Shown here in pieces: positions 33,320 through 41,685 of a stretch of 64,000 bases of DNA (its first letter is position 1; every line of letters starts with the position of its first letter). Both the position numbers and the translations under genes were made by a program. The notes below the pieces were generated by a model. It saw nothing but the letters and a program-made list of their open reading frames with translations, ran no database searches and had not been told where the DNA came from. Source of the stretch: Halobacillus dabanensis (GTDB lineage Bacteria > Bacillota > Bacilli > Bacillales > Halobacillaceae); assembly GCF_900114165.1 (NCBI RefSeq), contig NZ_FOSB01000005.1, positions 62,001-126,000 of the forward strand, read 5' to 3'.

Positions 33320-36300
33320 ATGGTGAGAGGAAAACAAGAAATAAAGTTGAGAAGAGTTATAACTGCGTTATTGGTTGTACTTGGTATCGCTTTGAGTATC
33401 TTTACCGAACATGCATTTGCAGAAGAAGATGATTCCTCCATTCAGCAAACTTATGAGGCGGAGGATGCGGAAGCAGAAGGAACCATCGTTGATAACAAAC
33501 ATCCCGGTTTTACTGGAGATGGCTTTAGAGACTATAACCCCAACGTACCAGGCGGTTATATTGAATGGACAGTGAATCTACCACAAGAGAAAGATTATTA
33601 CCTGGTTTTTCGTTATGCCCACGCGGGTGGGAGCGAGCGTCCTGCTGAGGTGAGGGTAAATGGAGAAAAGATGGAAGAGCTTCCTTTTCCACCAACAGGG
33701 GACTGGGCAACATGGAACTATCAAACCATACATGCTCCTTTACAGGAAGGGGAGAATGTCATCCGACTAACAGCTACTGGGGCAGAAGGTGGTGGGAATA
33801 TTGATCACTTACGTATTCAGGACCACCCGGAAGAGGGAGGACCAGAAGAGGTGGAAACAGAGAAAGCTCCGTTAGCCGAAGTAATCGATGGGGTAACCAT
33901 GAAGAAATTGTACCAGTTAGGGGTATTAGCTGATGTTGATAATAAACAGAGTCAAGCGGTAACGTTTAATCAATTCCTAGCATTAATAAATAATGCATTC
34001 GGTTTTGATATCCACGAAAAATATAAAAATATAGAGCTAAAACAAGATATTGGCCGGATTCCAGCTGATACATGGGGAATATATGCTGCACGAGTGGCAA
34101 AAGATCAAAATTATGTACCCGATTTTTTGTGGGATCAATTAAAGGCGGACCAACCATTAAGTAAGAAGAAACTAGCTTTAATTGTTGGAGATTTGTTAGA
34201 TATGGTGCCTGAAGAGGAAGAAGGTCCGAATATGTTAGGGAAATTGGCGAAGCAAGGGATCATGAATCCTAACAGTGAAAACAATCATGGAATTAAAGAT
34301 GATATGACTTGGCAAGAGGCAAGAAAGCTTGCTCAAACATTGACAAAGGTCTCTGATAAAGATACAGGTGAGGTTCATATTGCTCGTATCGATGCATTAA
34401 CGCAAAATTTAATTTCTGTGACATTAAATGGTACTTTCGATGAATTTGATTTGGACGATTTGAAAATTACAGCAGCAAAAGGAAACTGGGACAGCCTTTC
34501 CCCTTTCCTGAATAGAGACTTGCGAATTTCTAAAGCTGCCATGGGGACCGACATATATGGAAATACGGTTTTGTTCCTAAGAAGCCTGGATGAACTTGAG
34601 GGGGGGAAATTCCTGCTGGAGGAGGAACCTGAAGAATTTACTGGTGATGTTGAGGAAGCGATTGAACGTGCAAACAATATTATAACCTGGCAAATGGACC
34701 ATGGCGGCTGGTCGAAAGGAATAGAGCATAACCGTTCATGGGATGGGGAAGAACCCAGATCTGAGTGGGTGAATGCAGACGGCGTGGAATTAGGCACCAT
34801 CGACAACGATGCGACAGTAAAAGAAATATATTTTCTTGCAGAAGCTTATTATGCCACAAAAGATGAACGTTACAAGAAGAGTGCTGAAGAGGGAATTGAT
34901 TTCTTAATGGATTTACAATATGACACTGGTGGTTTTGCTCAAGTATTTCCTAGGCGTGGGAACTATTCGGATATGGTTACATTTAATGATGAAGCTATGA
35001 TTCGAGTATTAGATATGTTTGATGACATTTTAAATCAAAAGTACCCATTCAATACGGGTGTGATTGATGAGACCTATCATCAGAAGTTAGAAGAATCTAT
35101 GAAAATAGCTGTTGACTATATACTAAAAGCACAGGTAGAGGTAGATGGAAAACTAACAGCCTGGGGAGCGCAGCATGATCCTTATAGTTATGAACCTGTG
35201 AAAGCTCGCGCTTATGAGCACCCATCTATTTCCGGGAAAGAGTCTGTGGGCATTGTGAGATTCCTAATGTCCAGGCCAAATCAGACCTATGAAATGAGAA
35301 ATGCGATCAAAGGAGCACTTGATTGGTTTGATAAAAACAAACTTGTAGGTGTTCGTTATGTTAGTGGTGGAGACGAAAAAGGCGAATATTTTGTAGAAGA
35401 CCCCAACACAACAACATGGTACAGGTTTTATGAGATTGGAACAAACAAACCAATCTTTTCCGGGCGTGACGGTATCATCAAACATGATATACATGAAATT
35501 GAACAAGAGAGAAGAGATGGATATCAATGGGGTGGAAGTTATGCTACCTTACTGTTAAAAACCGCAAAAACCACCGGATACTTTGAAAATCATGTATATG
35601 CCCAAGTAGTAAATAATGGATCAAAGGATAAGTTAGGCAGAAGCCTGGTAGAAGATGAGGTTGAGCGGGTAGAAGATTATTCAAAACTATTAAATGAAAT
35701 AGAAAGTAAGCTTGTGGTAGACAAGGATGGGAATGGAGATTATGAGACAGTTCAAGAAGCAATTGATGCAGTTCCTGAAAATAACGAGCAAGAAGTAAAA
35801 ATTTTCATTAACAACGGTGTCTATCACGAAGTCATTGATATTCCTGCGAATAAACCATATATTTCCCTGATAGGGGAAGATGAACAGGATACACGCATTA
35901 CCTATGATAACTATGCAGGAAAAGACAACGGTATTGGCGGGAAAATAGGAACTTTTGCAAGTGCTACTGCCTTTTTACGCGCCGATCATGGAAAGGTGGA
36001 AAATCTGACAATTGAAAATTCCTTCGATGAGTCAATCGGCGTGAAGGACCAGCAAGCAGTGGCTGTGAATGCTACAGGTGATAAATTGATTTTCAATAAT
36101 GTACGCTTCCTGGGCAATCAAGACACACTTCTTGCCAACGCTGGAAGACAATATTACTACAATAGTTATATAGAAGGGGATGTCGATTTTATTTTTGGTG
36201 CAGCTCAAGCTGTGTTCGAAAATTGCACCATTCATTCTCTTGATAGAGGCTCTGAATCTAATAACGGATATATCACTGCAGCAAGTACATTAGTAGATAA

Positions 36301-36628
36301 ACCATATGGCTTCCTGTTTGTAAACAATGATTTGACAAGTGATGCACCGGAAGACACCGTTTATCTGGGCCGTCCTTGGCAACCAAGTAGTAATCCGACC
36401 GCGATAGCTAGTGTAGTATTCAGGGATAGTACGCTCGGCGAACACATTAAACAAGAAGGATGGACAGAGATGGGCGGATTTCAACCTCAGTCTGCTCGAC
36501 TTTATGAGTACAATAATGCTGGTCCGGGAGCTGTGGTAAACCAGGATCGTCACCAGTTAAGTGATGAAGAAGCGGAAGAATATACAGTAGAGAATGTACT
36601 GGACGGATGGGTTCCTGAGGTTAATTAG
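33320..36628 (+). CDS. Secreted CBM-PL10 pectate lyase-CE8 pectin methylesterase fusion
   Basis: A signal peptide (1-34, ending HAFAEE) is followed by a CBM6/35-like domain (about 44-168, YEAEDAEAEG and GGYIEWTVNLP). A spacer region (about 185-440) of unknown fold, with S-layer-like helical repeats, comes next. Residues about 445-755 match PL10 pectate lyase (ITWQMDHGGWSKG, VTFNDEAMIRVLDM). Residues about 798-1100 match CE8 pectinesterase, with GNQDTLL (Asp935), GDVDFIFG (Asp956) and LGRPW (Arg1018). Together they would demethylate and cut polygalacturonate in the medium. It lies 108 bases after the AraC gene and 32 before a CE12 esterase gene. Confidence 0.9.
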   Translation: MVRGKQEIKLRRVITALLVVLGIALSIFTEHAFAEEDDSSIQQTYEAEDAEAEGTIVDNKHPGFTGDGFRDYNPNVPGGYIEWTVNLPQEKDYYLVFRYAHAGGSERPAEVRVNGEKMEELPFPPTGDWATWNYQTIHAPLQEGENVIRLTATGAEGGGNIDHLRIQDHPEEGGPEEVETEKAPLAEVIDGVTMKKLYQLGVLADVDNKQSQAVTFNQFLALINNAFGFDIHEKYKNIELKQDIGRIPADTWGIYAARVAKDQNYVPDFLWDQLKADQPLSKKKLALIVGDLLDMVPEEEEGPNMLGKLAKQGIMNPNSENNHGIKDDMTWQEARKLAQTLTKVSDKDTGEVHIARIDALTQNLISVTLNGTFDEFDLDDLKITAAKGNWDSLSPFLNRDLRISKAAMGTDIYGNTVLFLRSLDELEGGKFLLEEEPEEFTGDVEEAIERANNIITWQMDHGGWSKGIEHNRSWDGEEPRSEWVNADGVELGTIDNDATVKEIYFLAEAYYATKDERYKKSAEEGIDFLMDLQYDTGGFAQVFPRRGNYSDMVTFNDEAMIRVLDMFDDILNQKYPFNTGVIDETYHQKLEESMKIAVDYILKAQVEVDGKLTAWGAQHDPYSYEPVKARAYEHPSISGKESVGIVRFLMSRPNQTYEMRNAIKGALDWFDKNKLVGVRYVSGGDEKGEYFVEDPNTTTWYRFYEIGTNKPIFSGRDGIIKHDIHEIEQERRDGYQWGGSYATLLLKTAKTTGYFENHVYAQVVNNGSKDKLGRSLVEDEVERVEDYSKLLNEIESKLVVDKDGNGDYETVQEAIDAVPENNEQEVKIFINNGVYHEVIDIPANKPYISLIGEDEQDTRITYDNYAGKDNGIGGKIGTFASATAFLRADHGKVENLTIENSFDESIGVKDQQAVAVNATGDKLIFNNVRFLGNQDTLLANAGRQYYYNSYIEGDVDFIFGAAQAVFENCTIHSLDRGSESNNGYITAASTLVDKPYGFLFVNNDLTSDAPEDTVYLGRPWQPSSNPTAIASVVFRDSTLGEHIKQEGWTEMGGFQPQSARLYEYNNAGPGAVVNQDRHQLSDEEAEEYTVENVLDGWVPEVN

Positions 36629-36660
36629 GTACCATGTTCTATTAAAAAAGGAGTGAGACT

Positions 36661-37488
36661 ATGAAAGAAATTCGCAAGAAAGGCATGTTACTTTTTGCTG
36701 CATTGATTTTTGTCAGTTTAGGATGGGGGACTCGAACGGCTTTGGCCAATTCATCCTCCGGGACAGAAGGAAGCCATGAAAATAATGTATCCATTTATAT
36801 AGCGGGTGATTCCACTGCATCTTATTATGGGGAAGACCGAGCGCCTCGTACAGGATGGGCCCAAGTACTTGACCCAATGTTTGATAAAAAAATTGTAGTA
36901 CAAAACCACGCCTCTTCAGGGAGAAGTTCCAAAAGCTTTATTGATGAAGGCAAGTTAGACAATATACTTGCTGAAATTAAAAAGAAAGATTATTTATTCA
37001 TTCAGTTTGGCCATAATGATTCAAAATCAAGTGACCCTGCTCGTTATACAGAACCCTTCACAACTTACAAAAGCTATTTGAAACAGTATATCGATGGAGC
37101 TCGTGAAAAAGGCGCTATACCGGTTTTATTAACGTCGGTAGAAAGAAGAGGGTTTACAGAAGATGGACAAGCAAAGCGATCACACGGAGAGTATCCAGAA
37201 GCGATGAAGCAGCTTGGGTCTGAAGAACAAGTGCCGGTTATCGACATGTCTGAAAGAAGTATCGACTTATACAATCAACTTGGACCAGAAGGAAGTAAAG
37301 ATCTCTTCATGTGGTTTGCTGAAGGCGAACACCCTAATTATCCAGAGGGTGTAAGTGATAATACACATTTTCAAGAAAATGGTGCGAAGCAAATTGCTGA
37401 ACTAGTTGCCGAAGAGGTATACCGATTAAAGCTTCCCCTACTTCACAGTCATCTATCAAAAGAATTGAAGATGAAGTTTTCTTACTAA
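36661..37488 (+). CDS. Secreted rhamnogalacturonan acetylesterase (CE12, SGNH hydrolase)
   Basis: A signal peptide (about 1-29, ending TALAN) precedes an SGNH domain. AGDSTASYY holds the nucleophile Ser51 (block I), SSGRSS gives block II glycine, FGHND gives block III Asn119, and the late SDNTHFQENG supplies the Asp and His of block V. This is the CE12 type of rhamnogalacturonan acetylesterase, as YesT/RhgT in Bacillus. It removes acetyl groups from pectin hairy regions. It is co-directional with and 32 bases after the PL10-CE8 gene, and probably shares its transcript. The ATG follows AAAAAAGGAGTGAGACT. Confidence 0.88.
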   Translation: MKEIRKKGMLLFAALIFVSLGWGTRTALANSSSGTEGSHENNVSIYIAGDSTASYYGEDRAPRTGWAQVLDPMFDKKIVVQNHASSGRSSKSFIDEGKLDNILAEIKKKDYLFIQFGHNDSKSSDPARYTEPFTTYKSYLKQYIDGAREKGAIPVLLTSVERRGFTEDGQAKRSHGEYPEAMKQLGSEEQVPVIDMSERSIDLYNQLGPEGSKDLFMWFAEGEHPNYPEGVSDNTHFQENGAKQIAELVAEEVYRLKLPLLHSHLSKELKMKFSY

Positions 37489-37639
37489 GAGATGGTAAGG
37501 GATAGTACAGGTACCATCGTTTCCTATCCAATCGGATAAACTTATCATTGTTGGTATGAATAAATGGAAGATATTAAAAAAGTTCAGCTGGATAAAGGGA
37601 CGTTAGAAGGTGAGCCTGCTTTTGGGCTCTACTAGAAAG

Positions 37640-37672
37640 AATCCATTTTCAAAAAGAGAATGGATCTTTTTA
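37640..37672 (+). terminator. Terminator downstream of the pectin genes
   Basis: ATCCATTTTC and GAGAATGGAT (one G-U or mismatch at the fourth inner pair) with five-A loop and T-rich tail. The 37489-37639 stretch holds a short frame MEDIKKVQLDKGTLEGEP that I cannot support as a gene. Confidence 0.7.
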
Positions 37673-37745
37673 TTGCGTAAAAATCAGGCTTTAAGAATAC
37701 ATATGTAATCTCAATCAAAAGCCAATTGACCTTCTATCCAGTATG

Positions 37746-37794
37746 TTGACCAATGTGGTCATTAGTGCTAATATTAAAATGACCACATTGGTCA
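37746..37794 (+). promoter_or_regulatory. Promoter of the second TetR operon with twin palindromic operators
   Basis: TTGACC (37746-37751), a 17-base spacer and TAATAT (37769-37774) form a sigma-A promoter. TGACCAATGTGGTCA (37747-37761) covers the -35 box and TGACCACATTGGTCA (37780-37794) the start of the transcript. Each is a TGACCA-N3-TGGTCA palindrome, and the two are also each other's complement. Confidence 0.85.
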
Positions 37795-37821
37795 GAATAC
37801 TAACGAAAGGAGATTATTGCC

Positions 37822-38442
37822 ATCAATTCAAATTTCCATAAATTAAAGGATGAGAAGAAAGAGCTGATTATTAACGCAGCACTAAAGGAATTTGTGCAAA
37901 ATGGGTTTGATCATGCTTCTACAAATGAAATTGTAAAAGAGGCTCAAATATCTAAAGGGTCACTATTCAATTATTTCAATAACAAGAAAGATCTTTACGT
38001 GTATTTATTTGAATACAGTGTACAAATTATCGAACAGCTTTATGAACAAATTGATTTAAATGAAACAGACTTATTTGAAAGACTTGAAAATATAGGAATA
38101 CAGAAATTGTATATTCACAAAAAATATCCTCACGTATTTGATTTTCTAGCTACTTCTATGCAAGAGGAATCGACTGAGGTAAAAGAATTTATTAAGGGCA
38201 AAGTGGAAGCAATCTATGATCGGGGCACAAAGATTATCTATCAAGATATTGATTACTCCAAGTTCCGTGAAGGACTCGATATCGAAAAGGCAATAGAAAT
38301 CCTGAATTGGACAATGTTTGGATTTGGAGATAAAGCCATCCAGCAAATAAGTTCCTTTGAAAACATTGGTGAGTTTGGAGAGCAATATCTTAAAGAATGG
38401 AAGAGCTATGCTGAAATACTGAAGTTCAGCTTTTATAAATAA
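37822..38442 (+). CDS. TetR-family repressor, apparent non-ATG start
   Basis: The TetR DNA-binding domain reads KKELIINAALKEFVQNGFDHASTNEIV, then QISKGSLFNYFNNKKDLYVYL. Its first helix lies upstream of the only conventional start, GTG at 37894, which would cut the domain. In frame upstream the only candidates are ATT (37813, 37816) and ATC (37822); AAAGGAG at 37806-37812 puts ATC at nine bases. I give 37822 as the likely start, but an ATT or a sequencing error is possible. The twin palindromes over its promoter are probably its operators, and the ABC exporter genes following are its likely targets. Confidence 0.75.
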   Translation: MNSNFHKLKDEKKELIINAALKEFVQNGFDHASTNEIVKEAQISKGSLFNYFNNKKDLYVYLFEYSVQIIEQLYEQIDLNETDLFERLENIGIQKLYIHKKYPHVFDFLATSMQEESTEVKEFIKGKVEAIYDRGTKIIYQDIDYSKFREGLDIEKAIEILNWTMFGFGDKAIQQISSFENIGEFGEQYLKEWKSYAEILKFSFYK

Positions 38443-38567
38443 AAGATAATTATATAGTATATGGGCGATTAAAAATGGGTGGAGATATTAAAATGTAAAA
38501 ACTATTCATTAAGTTCAAGAAACACCTGTTAGAAAGCTCATAGAAGTTAAAAAGGAGTGTGCGTGTT

Positions 38568-39449
38568 ATGCCGGAAATTGTGAATATCAAGGATTTACAG
38601 AAATCATTCGGTAAGTTTCAGGCGTTAAGTGGCATGGAATTCACGGTGAATGCCGGAGAAGTTGTCGGTTTTATTGGTCCCAATGGGGCTGGAAAATCGA
38701 CTACGATTCGTATTTTACTGGGAATCATCAAACGAGATGCCGGTACTGCGGAAATATTCGGTAAGGACGTTTGGAAAGACAGCCTTGAAATTCACAAACG
38801 CATTTCATATGTCCCAGGAGATGTCACCCTGTGGGGGAACTTGACTGGTGGGGAGATTATTGATTTGTTTTTGAAACTGCATGGCCGGGGAGATAAGCAA
38901 AAGCGCGACTATTTAATTAAACGTTTTGAGTTGGATCCTAAGAAAAAAGCCAAAGGGTATTCGAAAGGGAATCGTCAAAAAGTTGGTTTAATTGCAGCAT
39001 TAGCTGCTGAATCAGATTTATACATTTTTGACGAACCCACTTCTGGTCTTGACCCTTTGATGGAGGCCATTTTCCAGGAAGAGGTGGAAAAACTCAAACA
39101 ATCCGGTAAATCGATTTTATTGTCCTCGCACATTTTGAGTGAAGTAGAACGCTTGGCCGACAGGGTTGTCATCATTCGCCAAGGGGAGATCGTGGAATCC
39201 GGGAGCCTTGATGAATTACGCCATTTGACACGTTCTACCGTAACTTTAACAACGGAAGGTGATGTGGCTGAAATGGCCAATGTAAATGGAGTTTATGATT
39301 TCGAACAAAAACACAATCAAGCGACATTCTCGGCGGATCATAAACACCTGAATGATATTTTAAGAGAAGCAAGTAGACTAGGGGTCAAGAAATTTGAATC
39401 TGTGCCGCCGACTCTTGAAGATTTATTCATGCGTCATTATGAAGGATAA
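38568..39449 (+). CDS. ABC exporter ATPase (BcrA/DrrA class)
   Basis: Walker A GPNGAGKS, signature YSKGNRQKVGLIAALA, Walker B LYIFDEPTSGLDP and the switch His in SSHILSEVE are intact. The protein should drive a large membrane partner encoded next. ATG at 38568 is ten bases after AAAGGAG; a GTG at 38559 is too close to it. It lies 125 bases after the TetR gene and 24 before the permease. Export of a polyketide-like or peptide toxin is the usual role of this pair, but the substrate is unknown. Confidence 0.87.
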   Translation: MPEIVNIKDLQKSFGKFQALSGMEFTVNAGEVVGFIGPNGAGKSTTIRILLGIIKRDAGTAEIFGKDVWKDSLEIHKRISYVPGDVTLWGNLTGGEIIDLFLKLHGRGDKQKRDYLIKRFELDPKKKAKGYSKGNRQKVGLIAALAAESDLYIFDEPTSGLDPLMEAIFQEEVEKLKQSGKSILLSSHILSEVERLADRVVIIRQGEIVESGSLDELRHLTRSTVTLTTEGDVAEMANVNGVYDFEQKHNQATFSADHKHLNDILREASRLGVKKFESVPPTLEDLFMRHYEG

Positions 39450-39473
39450 CAGTCTGAATGGGGGTGAACTACA

Positions 39474-41087
39474 ATGGAGGAGAAATTTGCGCGTTGGAAT
39501 ACACTGTTCCTGCTTTACTTAAAGCGCGATTGGAAAAAAATAATGGTGTGGGTTTTAGGACTCGGCTTATTTTCGGCAGCCTATGTTCCAGCTTTTCAAG
39601 AAATCACCAAAGGCCAGGGCTTGATTGGCATGTACGAAACTTTGCAAAATCCCGCTATGGTAGCTATGGTCGGGCCTACACCAGTTGAAACAGCTGGTGA
39701 ATATACTCTGGGGGCTATGTATTCGCATGAAATGTTACTGTTCTGTGGTTTATTTGCGATGGTCATCTCTGTATTACACGTCGTAAGCCATACACGTAAA
39801 GAGGAAGATCTTGGCCTGATTGAAATTGTACGCTCCTTCCAAATCGGTCGCCAAGCAAACTCTCTTGCCACAATGCTGGAAGTTGTATTTATTAACGTTG
39901 TATTAGCCCTTTTTATTAGCAGTGTAATGATGAGCTTTGGAGCTGACACGATTTCAGTGGAAGGGTCCTTTTTGTTCGGGGCTTCTATCGGTATGGCCGG
40001 GATTATCGGTGCCGGAATTGCTCTGGTTATGTCTCAGATAATGCCTGCTTCTTCAGGTGCGACAGGTTCAGCACTTGGCATAACAGGGCTTCTTTATATT
40101 ATTCGTGCAGGAACTGATGTCTCCAATGTGGATCTGTCCATGATGAATCCTATGGGATGGACCTATTTAACTTATCCTTTTACGGAAAATAACTGGATCC
40201 CACTTATTTTCGCCGTTATTTTCAGTTTAATCATGATGGCCGTTGCTTTTGTACTTGAAGGCGCTCGCGATATGGGAGCCGGCTATCTTCCTGAGAGAGA
40301 AGGACGGGAAAAGGCGAGGCGATCTTTATTGTCTGTCCGCGGTTTACTTATAAAGATTAACAAAGGTGTAATGATTAGCTGGCTGATCACTTTTATTGTG
40401 ATGGGGGCAGCGTATGGCTCCATTTATGGTGACATGCAAACCTTTGTGGAGAGTAGTGAAATGGTACGGCAGATGTTTTCAGATACTGGAGCTTCATTGG
40501 AAGAATCATTCACTGGCACGATCATGGTGGTGATGATTGGGTTAGTTTCCATTTTACCGATCGTCCTTGTAAATAAACTTTTCGGTGAAGAAAGCCGATC
40601 ACGCCTGAGTCAGCTATATGCCACAAGGGTTACCCGAAGTCGATTCTATTGGACCACTATTGGGTTAGCTATTATTTCAGGCTTAGGGGGGATTTTATTA
40701 GCGGCAGGCAGTCTTGGGGGTACGGCCATCGCAACCATGGGGGATAAATCAACGATGGGTGTGATGGACTTTCTTGCAGCTGGCTTCAACTTCTCGCCGG
40801 CCGTATTATTCTTTACTGGTATGGCGGCATTAGCTCTCGGTTGGGCACCCAAACTAGGTAAAGTGGTGTATATTTATCTTGCCTATTCTTTTTTGATCAA
40901 CTACTTCGGAGGGATAATAGACTTGCCGGAATGGTTTTCAAAAACAGCCATCCAAAGCTGGATACCTCGATTGCCGTTGGAAGATTTTGATACAGTGATT
41001 TTTGTTATGATAACCGTGATCAGCATTAGTTTAATGGTCATCGGTTTCCTTGGTTATAAGCGGCGGGATTTGATTGAAGGGGCATAA
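39474..41087 (+). CDS. ABC exporter permease, polyketide-exporter type (COG3559-like)
   Basis: The 537-residue protein has about 12 hydrophobic segments in two halves, as in the TnrB3-type exporters of polyketide antibiotics. Each half opens with a basic stretch before the first segment (LKRDWKKIMVWVLGLGLFSA; KINKGVMISWLITFIVMG). It should form the export path with the preceding ATPase. The ATG follows GGGGGTGAACTACA. No terminator was seen in the 160 bases after it. Confidence 0.85.
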   Translation: MEEKFARWNTLFLLYLKRDWKKIMVWVLGLGLFSAAYVPAFQEITKGQGLIGMYETLQNPAMVAMVGPTPVETAGEYTLGAMYSHEMLLFCGLFAMVISVLHVVSHTRKEEDLGLIEIVRSFQIGRQANSLATMLEVVFINVVLALFISSVMMSFGADTISVEGSFLFGASIGMAGIIGAGIALVMSQIMPASSGATGSALGITGLLYIIRAGTDVSNVDLSMMNPMGWTYLTYPFTENNWIPLIFAVIFSLIMMAVAFVLEGARDMGAGYLPEREGREKARRSLLSVRGLLIKINKGVMISWLITFIVMGAAYGSIYGDMQTFVESSEMVRQMFSDTGASLEESFTGTIMVVMIGLVSILPIVLVNKLFGEESRSRLSQLYATRVTRSRFYWTTIGLAIISGLGGILLAAGSLGGTAIATMGDKSTMGVMDFLAAGFNFSPAVLFFTGMAALALGWAPKLGKVVYIYLAYSFLINYFGGIIDLPEWFSKTAIQSWIPRLPLEDFDTVIFVMITVISISLMVIGFLGYKRRDLIEGA

Positions 41088-41247
41088 TTTTTAATCTGAA
41101 AATCTTGGAGTTTTATTAAAATCCACGTCCCGGGTAGTCACCGAAAATAGGCAGTTATATGAAAGACTGGTTGTTCGCGATAAAAAAAGGAAATGAAACG
41201 ATATAAGCACTGGTTCGTAAAGATGTAGGTGTGGAGGAGGTGTAGGG

Positions 41248-41403
41248 ATGCAGAAGGCAATCACAGTTCATTATCAATCGGATAAAAAGAATAACTTAAG
41301 TGAATTAAATCAACTACTTCAAGAGGGATGGAAGGTTGTATCTCAGAGTCCTGTTGGGCTGGTACCAATGGTATCTTCCCTTGTTATCCTGGAGAAAGAT
41401 TAA
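41248..41403 (+). CDS. 51-residue soluble protein of unknown function
   Basis: The frame has a strong ribosome binding site, GGAGGAGGTGTAGGG, and its own terminator. It encodes MQKAITVHYQSDKKNNLSEL followed by NQLLQEGWKVVSQSPVG, a beta-alpha-beta pattern like DUF4177-type small proteins, ending LVILEKD. Such proteins recur in Bacillus genomes without assigned function. Confidence 0.65.
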   Translation: MQKAITVHYQSDKKNNLSELNQLLQEGWKVVSQSPVGLVPMVSSLVILEKD

Positions 41404-41452
41404 GACGGATTCCTTCTGAGTCCGGTTAAGAAAAGAAGAACTTGTTAACGTT

Positions 41453-41479
41453 ACCGCCTTTTTATAGGGCGGTTTTTTT
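41453..41479 (+). terminator. Terminator after the 51-residue protein gene
   Basis: ACCGCC and GGGCGGT with an eight-base loop, then seven T. Confidence 0.85.
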
Positions 41480-41685
41480 GTTGAAAAAAGAGGAAGATCT
41501 AATCATACCTCTTTCTTAAGCTAATATTTATCAAATACCCTTCACTCCTGAAAAATAGAAGTAATCCACGTCTCTGATTCCGATCAGGAAAAAGCGGTTT
41601 TTGCTCCCTGCTCCTATTAAGTAATAAAACTTCCTGCCGGGGGAAAATATAAGTTGTAATCTCTTGGATTGGAAAGGTGAAGGCT

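Noticed and set aside
37561-37637. Short frame MEDIKKVQLDKGTLEGEP after the CE12 gene
   Set aside because: No ribosome binding site, 23 codons and no conservation known; probably chance or a gene remnant.
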